Shown here piece by piece: positions 49,810 to 58,103 of a stretch of 64,000 bases of DNA. The first letter of the stretch is position 1. The number at the start of each line of letters is the position of its first letter. The stretch comes from Candidatus Gastranaerophilales bacterium (GTDB lineage Bacteria; Cyanobacteriota; Vampirovibrionia; Gastranaerophilales; Gastranaerophilaceae), in contig CALUYE010000001.1 in assembly GCA_944324945.1 (NCBI GenBank), forward strand, positions 310,001 to 374,000, read 5' to 3'. Both the position numbers and the translations under genes were made by a program. The notes below the pieces were generated by a model. The model searched no databases, was not told where the DNA came from, and was given only the letters and a program-made list of their open reading frames with translations.

Positions 49810-51399
49810 TTGACGTCAACTGTTGAATCGGATATTGTAGAAATAAATGAGGGTATGGCAGATGCTGCCAAATTAATGGCAAGCTCTTTAAGTACGCCCA
49901 AAGCGCGCAAACGCGCTTTAATTGATATGATGGGGATAAATTGCGCAATAAGCTACCTTCAATCAAAAAGACTTAAAATTGATACCCAAAAAAGTATATA
50001 TAAAATTCCCAAACTTTATGAAGAATATAAAATATCGGATATTTATTACAGAAATTACAGAATTGATGTAATTACTCTTTATAAAGAAAAAAATATTAAA
50101 ATTCCTAAAATCCATGCGGATATGGATATACTTGCGGATTTTTATTTTGTTGTTCAGGTTGGTGCAAAAATAAAAGAAGTGAAAATCATAGGTTTTATTG
50201 AAGGAAAAAGTATTCCATCATGTTCCCATGATTCAAAATTTTATTATCCTACCTTGAATTCTATAAAGGACTTTAGTGCTTTTACTGATATGGTAAAACA
50301 TTGCGCGCCTCTAAAGACTCCTTACGGCAAACATTCCGATTGTCTTGGATTGTTTTTGAAATTTATGGATAATGATTTATCTTCAGTCTATAAAAGGCAA
50401 TTGATACAGCACCTTATGAGCTGCGATTCTTGCAGAAGCAGGTTTGTTGATTCCGTTGAATTTGAAAAACTTTCAAGAAATTTAAAATATTATCCCGCAC
50501 TTTTAAGAGAGTATGAAACAAAAGCGTCAAGCGTATTTATTCCAAAAGAGCCTTTGAGTTTAGAGGAAAGTCTTGAAAATGCGCAGGTTGAACAGGATTT
50601 TATTAATATTGAAGAAATATCCGAGCATAATGAAGAAAATGAAAAATCGGAAATAAATCAAACCCCAAAAACGGTTCAGATGTTTGATTTAAGCGAAAAA
50701 TCGAAAAAAAGTTTATTAAATAAAGCCGTTATAGATTCAATTTTTAAAGACATGCCAAAATTTGAACTTCAATCGCTTAAGTCTGTTGTAAGTGCCAAAA
50801 ACAGGCGTGCATTGATTGTTTGCGTTGTTTCGTTATTGATATTTGCAAGCTTTATTATTATTTCAATAAAAGGTTCAAATGCGGTCGAAGAAGTAAATGA
50901 AATGGCACAGCTTGAAGAATATAACGAAAACAGCGATTATTATACGGATGATGAAGGCTATACTTTGGCTGATGCTCCCGAGGAAGATATTCAGAATCTT
51001 GCAAATATTGAAAACGAATCAATGATGCAGCCTGTTTCTACAAAACCGGTATACAGCCCTACTGTTTCAAAAATTTCTTTTGAAGCGCCCGGGGATATTG
51101 TAGATGATGCTGCGTATACAAAATTTTTACAATTAATCGGAAAAACAATAAAATTAAATCTTCAAAACGACCTACTGCTTGTCGATGATATTCCTGTTAA
51201 TAAAAAAGCAAAAGCGGATATTCAAATAACGGCAAACGGAGCGGTTAATTCGGTTAAAATAACCTATTCATCAGGTTCAAGAACGGTTGATGATACCATT
51301 TTAAAAGTTATAAATGATACCTTAAGCTACATGAAACCGCCAAAACACGGTATTATTGCAAAACCGCTCGTAATAACTTTATGTCTTGATCTTAATTAG
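49810..51399 (+). CDS. Multidomain membrane protein: DUF1822-like head, zinc finger, TonB-C-like tail
   Basis: 529 residues. Residues ~30-140 resemble cyanobacterial DUF1822: INCAISYLQSKRLKID, an RNYRIDVITLYKEKNIKIP core and VVQVGAKIKEVKIIGFIE. Residues ~195-215 have an anti-sigma-type zinc motif (IQHLMSCDSCRSRF). An acidic linker leads to one membrane helix at ~337-357 (LIVCVVSLLIFASFIIISI), then an acidic periplasmic linker and a TonB-C-like domain at the end (IQITANGAVNSVKITYSSGS, VITLCLDL). The start is TTG at 49810, with GAGGT 7 bases upstream; the ATG at 49803 is out of frame. It could transmit a cytoplasmic state to the envelope; inferred from layout only. Confidence 0.72.
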   Translation: MTSTVESDIVEINEGMADAAKLMASSLSTPKARKRALIDMMGINCAISYLQSKRLKIDTQKSIYKIPKLYEEYKISDIYYRNYRIDVITLYKEKNIKIPKIHADMDILADFYFVVQVGAKIKEVKIIGFIEGKSIPSCSHDSKFYYPTLNSIKDFSAFTDMVKHCAPLKTPYGKHSDCLGLFLKFMDNDLSSVYKRQLIQHLMSCDSCRSRFVDSVEFEKLSRNLKYYPALLREYETKASSVFIPKEPLSLEESLENAQVEQDFINIEEISEHNEENEKSEINQTPKTVQMFDLSEKSKKSLLNKAVIDSIFKDMPKFELQSLKSVVSAKNRRALIVCVVSLLIFASFIIISIKGSNAVEEVNEMAQLEEYNENSDYYTDDEGYTLADAPEEDIQNLANIENESMMQPVSTKPVYSPTVSKISFEAPGDIVDDAAYTKFLQLIGKTIKLNLQNDLLLVDDIPVNKKAKADIQITANGAVNSVKITYSSGSRTVDDTILKVINDTLSYMKPPKHGIIAKPLVITLCLDLN

Positions 51400-51472
51400 T
51401 TTTCTATCCTTTGTTATTTTTTTATATTTTTGTGGAACATGGAAAATATATTGTAAAAGGATGTGAACAACA

Positions 51473-51952
51473 ATGAGCATTAGTCCCTTAAGCAGCTTAT
51501 CAATATATGAATATTACTATACCTTAAACAGGAAGAAAACCTCCCCTGTTGCTAAAGAGCTTGAAGAATACGGCATTAAACCGACAGATAATGAAAGCTT
51601 AAATGTTGCGCTGCTTCAAAGGGCAAAAGCGCAAGACGAAGCCCAAGAGACGGAAGCAAACGATACAACGTCATATTATGACAGACCCTGGGCTGATTTA
51701 ATGTCTCAGCTTAATATTCCTTTTAATGATAATCCTGCTGATGATATTCAGGATATTAAAAGAGAGCTTCAAGACCTTATAAGCGGTGTTGCTGAAGATA
51801 AGGAATTGCAAGCCGAGGTTGATGAACTTATTTCTTATGTTCAGGATTTATATGTAGATTTTAAAAATATAAATCTTACAACATTCAACACCGACTCCAC
51901 ACTAACATCCCAATTAAATGCAATCGCTACTTATAATATTGCAGCTATTTAA
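51473..51952 (+). CDS. Tagged acidic hypothetical protein
   Basis: 159 residues, unknown function. The N-terminus MSISPLSSLSIYEYYYTLNR carries the ISP part of the shared tag but lacks the F-x-SG part. It is acidic and helical, with a compact central motif (DRPWADLMSQLNIPFNDNPA) that looks like a conserved core. No membrane segment or cysteine. AAAAGGA upstream. The 3' end overlaps the convergent radical SAM gene by 8 bases. Confidence 0.7.
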   Translation: MSISPLSSLSIYEYYYTLNRKKTSPVAKELEEYGIKPTDNESLNVALLQRAKAQDEAQETEANDTTSYYDRPWADLMSQLNIPFNDNPADDIQDIKRELQDLISGVAEDKELQAEVDELISYVQDLYVDFKNINLTTFNTDSTLTSQLNAIATYNIAAI

Positions 51953-53495
51953 GACAATTTTGACGCTTCTTTTTAAGAGAAGCGTTTGACGTATCTATAA
52001 ACCCCCAAGTTAAATTTTTGGCTTCGATGTTATCGAAAGGCAATTTAGAACACTCGTTAAAGTCCATAAGGTGTTCTTTTTTGTTTTCTTCTCTCCAGGT
52101 TTGTTTAAAAGCGCCGATATTTCCGCCTTTTTCAACAACTTTAATTAAAAAATCAGCTAAACTCTTATCATATCTTGATAAAATTGCCTGAATCGTATCC
52201 CATTCGATGCTTGAGCATCTAAAATTAAAACCCAGTTTGTGAAGATTTTTCTTTAGATATTGCGCTCTTTTTTCAAGCGTTTTATTATCACACCTTTCAA
52301 CCCTTTCAAAAGGGGTGTGTGCTTTGGGGATGAAAGTTGAAGTAGAGATTGTAATATCAAAAGGAGTTTTATTTTTTTTAATTTGTTTTTTGATTTCTTT
52401 TGAAAGTTCAATTAATTCTTCTATATCTTCATCCGTTTCTTCGGGTAATCCAATCATGGTATATATTTTCATACCTTTTAGACCGCATATTTGAGCGGTA
52501 TTTAGAGTATTTAGAATTTGTTCTTTTGTCAGATTTTTGCCTATATAATCTCTAAGCCTCTGGCTTCCTGCTTCAAGAGCTATTGTTGCGGTTTTTTGGT
52601 TGCATTTTATTAATGTTTTAATTAAATTTTCGTCCGCTAAATCGGCTCTTAAGGATGAAATCGATAGTTCAACAGGCGATATAGCGCATTTTTTTGAAAT
52701 ATATGAAATTATATCGCTGAATTTCGGATGTCCTGCAACGTATGCACCTAAAAGAGCAAGTTTGTTTGTATATTTAAGCCCTAAATCTATTGCTTTTATG
52801 ATTTGGTCATATTCGCCATATCTAACAGGCAAATTAAGCCAGCTTGCAAGGCAAAAATTACACATTCTCGGACACCCGCGCTCAAGTTCTATTATAAAAG
52901 TATTTTCAAAATAGCTTTTAGAAGATAAAATCGGGGTATAAACAACGTTATTTTTAATATCGTCCCTTACGATTTTTACTTTTTCTTTTTTATATTTCGC
53001 TACATATATTCCTTCAACTTCGCTTAAGCGCTTTAAAATTTCGTCTCTTGAAAGTTCTCTTTTCTTTTTTAGAATTTCAAGCGCACCTAAAAGGCAAGTT
53101 TTTTCTCCGATTGATATAAAGTCAAAAAAGTCTTCATAAGGCACAGGGTTTGACATCATAACAGGGCCGCCTGCAAAAATTATGGGGTCATTTTCTTTTC
53201 TTTCCTCGTATTTTAGAGGAAAATTATATTTTTTTAGCATTTTTATGATATTTAAAATATCAAGTTCAAAGCTTACCGAAAACCCCATAGCATCAACAAA
53301 ATCAGGATTTATATTTGTTGTTTTGGAATCGGTATAAACGCGCTCTGTATATAATTCAGGGTCTGAATCAAACATTTGAAAAATGGTAAGGTACCCTAAA
53401 GACGCCATAGCAAAGCTCTCAATAGCAGGATATGCAAACCATAAGTTGATTTTTGGTGTTTTATTTTCTAATCTTTCGTATAGAAATTTTTCCAT
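51945..53495 (-). CDS. Radical SAM protein with N-terminal B12-binding-like domain
   Basis: 516 residues. N-terminal ~150 residues look like a cobalamin-binding-type Rossmann domain (NLWFAYPAIESFAMASLGYL, FAGGPVMMSNPVPYEDFFD), followed by a radical SAM barrel with CPRMCNFC near residue 210, and ALEAGSQRLRDYIGKNL and MIGLPEETDEDIEELI motifs. This is the layout of the large B12-radical SAM group, including the family fused to DUF2344 that acts near ribosomal/tRNA modification; here no DUF2344 is present. It ends by overlapping a tagged gene, and starts one base into the permease gene's stop region (53495 shared), so it is cotranscribed with that permease. Confidence 0.85.
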   Translation of the reverse strand: MEKFLYERLENKTPKINLWFAYPAIESFAMASLGYLTIFQMFDSDPELYTERVYTDSKTTNINPDFVDAMGFSVSFELDILNIIKMLKKYNFPLKYEERKENDPIIFAGGPVMMSNPVPYEDFFDFISIGEKTCLLGALEILKKKRELSRDEILKRLSEVEGIYVAKYKKEKVKIVRDDIKNNVVYTPILSSKSYFENTFIIELERGCPRMCNFCLASWLNLPVRYGEYDQIIKAIDLGLKYTNKLALLGAYVAGHPKFSDIISYISKKCAISPVELSISSLRADLADENLIKTLIKCNQKTATIALEAGSQRLRDYIGKNLTKEQILNTLNTAQICGLKGMKIYTMIGLPEETDEDIEELIELSKEIKKQIKKNKTPFDITISTSTFIPKAHTPFERVERCDNKTLEKRAQYLKKNLHKLGFNFRCSSIEWDTIQAILSRYDKSLADFLIKVVEKGGNIGAFKQTWREENKKEHLMDFNECSKLPFDNIEAKNLTWGFIDTSNASLKKKRQNCLK

Positions 53496-54514
53496 TATTG
53501 ATCGTTTATTCTATTTAAATACAATTCATCAACTAAAACGCATATCACGCTTGCAATAGCGGGGGATAGGATAACTCCCCAGAAGCCTAAGAATTTTGCG
53601 CTTATCAGAAGGGCAACAATTATTAATAAAGGATGCATATTAAGCATTTTGCCAAACAATATCGGTTTTAAAAGCTGGTTTTGCGCCCATTGCGCAAGAC
53701 CAAAAACAAGTATTGTAAGGATAATTCCTAAAATTCCGCTTGATATACCTGTTAATATTGCAATTAAAATAGCAATTACAGGGCCTATAACAGGGATTAT
53801 ATCTAAAATACATGTAATAAAACCAAGTAAAAACGCATGGTCATTGTGAATAAGTAATAAACCAACCATGGTTAAAAGACCTACAAAAACCATCGCAAGC
53901 CCTTGGGCGAATATATAGTTTCCGACTTTTTGAGATATATTTTCAAGGATTTTTTTTGCGGTTTCTTTTTTTTCACGCGGGAAAAATTCTGCGAATTTAT
54001 CGGTTAGTCTTTGTTTATCGGTTGCAAGGTAGAAAATTATAATAGCCATTGCAAAAATCGCGGTTAAAACGTTTGCAAACTGTTTTGTTGCGGTTATTGA
54101 ATTTTCTATAATACTTTTTGCGCCCGTAACCATGGGTTCTTTAAGAGAATCAAAAGTTACAAGGCTTGTTATTGAGTAATTAAAAATTTTGAAGTTTAAA
54201 AGTTTGTTTACAGCATCAATCATTGAAGGAAAAGTATTTACCAAATCTTTGATTTCATCAATTGAAACAGCGATTAAAGGAATTAAAATAAGAATACTCA
54301 TAAGAAGCAAAGCTAAAAGCACAATGCCGACGCCTAAGGATCTTGGGATATATTTTTCAAGTTTTGTAATAACAGGGTCAATTGCACATGCTATAACGTA
54401 TGAACCAAACAGAAGCAATAATAAATCAATTGAAAAAAAACAAAGCACAATGATTGCCAAGATTATAATAAAACTAAAAATATTTTTTGAAGTTAAGACA
54501 TTTATTTTATCCAT
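53495..54514 (-). CDS. AI-2E transporter/PerM-family membrane protein
   Basis: 339 residues, about eight helices, of the AI-2E exporter family, some members of which are Na+/H+ antiporters or export small molecules. Typical features are the N-terminal helix pair, a central amphipathic helix region (DEIKDLVNTFPSMIDAVN) and the C-terminal block GFITCILDIIPVIGPVIAI followed by LKPILFGKMLNMHPLLIIVA. GGAAGGAA upstream of the ATG. First in a two-gene unit with the B12-radical SAM gene. The substrate is not predictable. Confidence 0.9.
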   Translation of the reverse strand: MDKINVLTSKNIFSFIIILAIIVLCFFSIDLLLLLFGSYVIACAIDPVITKLEKYIPRSLGVGIVLLALLLMSILILIPLIAVSIDEIKDLVNTFPSMIDAVNKLLNFKIFNYSITSLVTFDSLKEPMVTGAKSIIENSITATKQFANVLTAIFAMAIIIFYLATDKQRLTDKFAEFFPREKKETAKKILENISQKVGNYIFAQGLAMVFVGLLTMVGLLLIHNDHAFLLGFITCILDIIPVIGPVIAILIAILTGISSGILGIILTILVFGLAQWAQNQLLKPILFGKMLNMHPLLIIVALLISAKFLGFWGVILSPAIASVICVLVDELYLNRINDQ

Positions 54515-54552
54515 TAAAATTCCTTCCGTAATTTAAAGTTTGATATATTTTA

Positions 54553-54561
54553 TGATATAAT
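54553..54561 (+). promoter_or_regulatory. Extended -10 promoter of lysA
   Basis: TGATATAAT with a weak -35; 39 bases before the ATG of lysA. Divergent from the permease gene. Confidence 0.5.
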
Positions 54562-54600
54562 CATTTCATAAAATATACAATAAGAAAGTAATTTATTTTA

Positions 54601-55938
54601 ATGAACAATAAAGCTAAAACAACAAACCAATATCTTAAACCTTTTAATACAAAAAGAAATGAAAAAGGGAATCTTGAAATTTCAAATTGCGATTTAGTCG
54701 AGCTTGCAGAAAAATATTCAACTCCTCTTTATGTAATGGATGAAGTTACTCTGAACAACATAATAGAAGAATATAAAGACGCTTTTAAAATTTATGAAAA
54801 AACAAGAATAACTTATGCTTCAAAAGCTTTAATGACTTCATCGATTGCAAAAATTTTCGCCAATGCGTCTTTTGGTTTTGATGTTGTATCAATCGGTGAA
54901 ATTTATACTCTTTTAAACGCGGGAATTGATTTAAAAAAAGTTTCTTTTAACGGCAACAATAAATCAATTGAAGAAATGACTTTTGCAATAGATAACGGAA
55001 TTGATCATTTCAGCGTTGATAATTTTTGGGAGCTTGAAAAACTTAACGAGATTGCAAAAAGTAAAAACATAATTCAAAAAATTCATCTAAGAATCACACC
55101 GGGGATTGAATGTCATACCCATGACTATATTAAAACGGGTCAGAACGATTCAAAATTCGGTTTTGATTTATCAATGACTGATGATGCCCTTGATTTAATT
55201 TTAAATAAATATAAAAATCTTAAATTAACGGGTCTTCATGCCCACATCGGCTCTCAGATTTTTGAAACGCAGGTTTATTATGACGAAGTCGGGGTATTAT
55301 TAAAAGAAGTTAAAAGAATTAAAGATAAATTTTCTATAGAATTAAACGAAATTAATATCGGCGGCGGGGTTGGAATTACATATACCAAAAGCGATAATCC
55401 GCCAAGTATCTATGAAATTGCTAATTTAATAATTGAATCGGTTAAATTTCATTGTACTAAATATAATCTTCAAGAACCTGTTTTATATATTGAACCCGGC
55501 AGATCTCTTGTTTGCAGCGCGGGATTCAGCTTATATACCATAGGAAGTACAAAAGATATAAAAGGAATAAGAAAATACGTGGCACTTGATGGCGGTATGG
55601 CCGATAATCCAAGACCTTCAATGTATCAGGCAAAGTATGAAGCCGAAATTGCAAACGCAAAACAGGGACAGAATTTTGAAAAAGTTACGCTTGCAGGCAA
55701 GTTTTGCGAATCAGGGGATATTTTAGTTAAAGATATTGAATTAAACAACCCTCAAAGCGGAGATATTTTATGTGTTTATGATACCGGGGCATACTGTTAT
55801 TCAATGTCATCAAATTACAACAGCGCGCAAAAACCCGCAATGGTTTTAATTAACAACGGAAAATCGGATATTATAGTTAAAAGACAAACTCTTGAACAAA
55901 TTGTACAAAATGACGTTATTATAGATAGATTAAAATAA
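54601..55938 (+). CDS. lysA: Diaminopimelate decarboxylase
   Basis: Last step of lysine biosynthesis, PLP-dependent decarboxylation of meso-diaminopimelate. 445 residues. The PLP lysine is in TYASKALMTS; the N-terminal barrel has TPLYVMDEVTLNNI; further motifs are HIGSQIFE, the glycine-rich NIGGGVGITY, EPGRSLVCSAG, and the catalytic cysteine in GKFCESGDIL; GAYCYSMSSNYN closes the active site. Complete. Followed after 14 bases by cdaA with AAGAGGAA between, so cotranscribed. Implies that the cell makes its own lysine and DAP-type peptidoglycan. Confidence 0.96.
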   Translation: MNNKAKTTNQYLKPFNTKRNEKGNLEISNCDLVELAEKYSTPLYVMDEVTLNNIIEEYKDAFKIYEKTRITYASKALMTSSIAKIFANASFGFDVVSIGEIYTLLNAGIDLKKVSFNGNNKSIEEMTFAIDNGIDHFSVDNFWELEKLNEIAKSKNIIQKIHLRITPGIECHTHDYIKTGQNDSKFGFDLSMTDDALDLILNKYKNLKLTGLHAHIGSQIFETQVYYDEVGVLLKEVKRIKDKFSIELNEINIGGGVGITYTKSDNPPSIYEIANLIIESVKFHCTKYNLQEPVLYIEPGRSLVCSAGFSLYTIGSTKDIKGIRKYVALDGGMADNPRPSMYQAKYEAEIANAKQGQNFEKVTLAGKFCESGDILVKDIELNNPQSGDILCVYDTGAYCYSMSSNYNSAQKPAMVLINNGKSDIIVKRQTLEQIVQNDVIIDRLK

Positions 55939-55952
55939 TAAGAGGAATAAAC

Positions 55953-56858
55953 ATGGATTTTGCCAATTTTAATATGTTACTGCTTTCTCAAATTCAAATG
56001 TTTTTAAAAGAATTGGATAAAGTTGCCGTTGGCGTTAATGTTTTAGAAATTTTTGTACTTGTTTTTATATTATATTATCTTTATTGCAGATTTATAAAAG
56101 GTACTCAAAGCGAAAATCTTGTGAGAGGTTCTTTGCTTCTTGTCGTAATGTGGGGTATATCGGAACTTTTAATCAGGGTTAATCTTTATATTTTAGGTGC
56201 CTTTTTAAAGACTTTGGTTTCAATTGTTGCTTTTGCGCTAATTGTTATATTTCAGCCTGAACTAAGGCGGTTTTTAGGGTATATCGGGCAGGGAAACCTT
56301 TTTGAAAAGCTTTTTATGAGTGCACCCGAGCTTCCAAACACCAAAAAAACCGATATTGCATCGGAAATTATTGAAGCAATTAAATACATGTCAAAATCAA
56401 AAACAGGGGGTCTTATTGTTCTTCAAAAAGACACAAACCCGATTTCTCAAAGCGATGTCGGAGTTAAATTGAATGCTGATGTTTCACAGGAACTCTTGCT
56501 TACAATCTTTTTCCCCAAAACCCCCCTGCATGACGGGGCTGTTGTAATCCATGACGATAAAATAGTGTCTGCGGGAGTTTTGCTTCCTTTAACCGAGAAT
56601 CCTAAATTATCCTGGAGATACGGAACAAGACACAGAGCGGCAATCGGGGTATCTGAAGTTTATCCTGATTGTGCGTGTATTGTAGTATCAGAAGAAACAG
56701 GGGATGTTTCGGTTGCAATTGACGGTATGTTAAAAAAATATGATGATTTAGGAAAATTAAAATCCGATTTAATAAGGATTCTTGGTTATAAACAGGAAGA
56801 AAACAAGCAGTACGAGAAGAATTTTATTAAATTTGACAATATTTTCGGAAAAAAATAA
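55953..56858 (+). CDS. cdaA: Diadenylate cyclase CdaA
   Basis: Synthesises the second messenger cyclic di-AMP from two ATP. 301 residues: an N-terminal region of three membrane helices (VLEIFVLVFILYYLY and following, to ~residue 90), then the DAC domain with the two hallmark motifs, DGA (in PLHDGAVVIHDDK) and RHR (in YGTRHRAAIGVSE). This is the membrane-bound CdaA/DacA architecture. No CdaR-type regulator is adjacent; the partner is lysA, upstream. Presence of CdaA predicts control of potassium or osmolyte uptake and cell-wall homeostasis by c-di-AMP. Confidence 0.95.
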   Translation: MDFANFNMLLLSQIQMFLKELDKVAVGVNVLEIFVLVFILYYLYCRFIKGTQSENLVRGSLLLVVMWGISELLIRVNLYILGAFLKTLVSIVAFALIVIFQPELRRFLGYIGQGNLFEKLFMSAPELPNTKKTDIASEIIEAIKYMSKSKTGGLIVLQKDTNPISQSDVGVKLNADVSQELLLTIFFPKTPLHDGAVVIHDDKIVSAGVLLPLTENPKLSWRYGTRHRAAIGVSEVYPDCACIVVSEETGDVSVAIDGMLKKYDDLGKLKSDLIRILGYKQEENKQYEKNFIKFDNIFGKK

Positions 56859-56860
56859 TA

Positions 56861-57946
56861 CTATTCTACTCTATCGATAATACCGCCTCCTATTACAATA
56901 TCATCATCATATAAAACAACGGATTGCCCTGTTGCGATTGATTTTTGATATTCATCAAAAGTAACCTTGATTTCATTTTCATTTATTTTTTCAACCGTAA
57001 CATTTTTAGCATCTTGAGTTGAGCGAAATTTTGCCTGTGCTTTAAAATTGTTTTTAAATTTATCTATGGCTATTATATTAATGTTATTTGCAAATAAAAC
57101 TTTTTTAAAGGTTTCATCTTTGTGTCCTACTATTACTTCATTTTTATCTTTATCAAGAGATAAAACATATAACGGTTCGCTTGATGAAATCCTAAGACCT
57201 TTCCTTTGGCCTGTTGTGTAGTTCCAGATTCCTTTATGGTGTCCTAAAATATTGCCTTTTGTATCAACAATATTACCTTCTTTTTCTTTGATATTTAAAA
57301 GTTCGCAATAATCTCCACTGTAAAAATCCTGGCTGTCGGGTTTTGTTGCAACATCAAGATTATAATCGGACGCAATTTTTCTTATTTCATCTTTTGTATA
57401 AGTGCCTAAAGGAAGCCATATTTTTGATAATTGCTCTTGAGATAAATTATATAAAAAATAAGATTGGTCTTTTTTAGGGTTTATTCCTTTTTTTAAAAGA
57501 AATCTGTTGTTTTCTTTTTCTATTCTTGCATAGTGTCCCGTTGCAAAATAATCAAATTCAATCCCTGCTTTTTGGGCAGCCAGAGGAAGTGCTCTGAATT
57601 TAATTAATGAATTACATCTGACACAAGGATTCGGGGTTCTTCCTTTTAAGTATTCATCTTTAAAATAATCAAGAACAATATTTTTATATTCTTTGGAACA
57701 ATCAAGTGCATGGAATTCAATATTTAATTCATCGGCTATTTTTTTAACTTTTTCAATGCTTTCTTTTTCATCGGGTTTAAAACAGGAATCTTTAGCGCTT
57801 TTTTTGATTTCTGCGGGGTAATTTTTCCCATCTCCCCAAATTGCCATTGTGGCTCCTATAACGCGATATCCTTTTTCTTTTAACAAAAGTGCACACACGC
57901 TTGAATCCACGCCGCCTGAAAGACCGACTAATACGGTTTTTGTCAT
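56861..57946 (-). CDS. mnmA: tRNA-specific 2-thiouridylase MnmA, variant cysteine pattern
   Basis: Puts the 2-thio group on wobble U34 of tRNA-Lys, -Glu and -Gln. 361 residues. ATP-pyrophosphatase P-loop GLSGGVDSSVCALLL; the nucleophile loop GRTPNPCVRCNSLIKF; FATGHYARIE; KKDQSYFLYNL. The usual second catalytic Cys, in a D-S-Q-E-x-C-F block, is not there: the stretch reads DSQDFYSGDYCELL, without a Cys at that place. An extra cysteine occurs in KDSCFKPDE near residue 53, a feature I associate with a variant MnmA group that may use an iron-sulfur cluster. AAGGA upstream of the ATG. Convergent with cdaA. Confidence 0.93.
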   Translation of the reverse strand: MTKTVLVGLSGGVDSSVCALLLKEKGYRVIGATMAIWGDGKNYPAEIKKSAKDSCFKPDEKESIEKVKKIADELNIEFHALDCSKEYKNIVLDYFKDEYLKGRTPNPCVRCNSLIKFRALPLAAQKAGIEFDYFATGHYARIEKENNRFLLKKGINPKKDQSYFLYNLSQEQLSKIWLPLGTYTKDEIRKIASDYNLDVATKPDSQDFYSGDYCELLNIKEKEGNIVDTKGNILGHHKGIWNYTTGQRKGLRISSSEPLYVLSLDKDKNEVIVGHKDETFKKVLFANNINIIAIDKFKNNFKAQAKFRSTQDAKNVTVEKINENEIKVTFDEYQKSIATGQSVVLYDDDIVIGGGIIDRVE

Positions 57947-58012
57947 TAATAATTCCTTATATTCTTTTAAAATAATTTAATAATAAAGATATTTATAAAT
58001 CAATAAAAGCAA

Positions 58013-58058
58013 TAAATAAAAAAAGAAACAATCCGTTTTCGCGCGCAATTGTTCTTAT
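58013..58058 (-). terminator. Terminator after the acidic repeat protein
   Basis: Read on the minus strand, AAGAACAAT pairs with ATTGTTTCTT around a GC-containing loop and is followed by a T-run, downstream of the stop at 58104. Confidence 0.6.
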
Positions 58059-58103
58059 TTAAAAGAAAGTATGGGTGTGTGTAAATATGCCTTTTTTGAG
58101 TGT

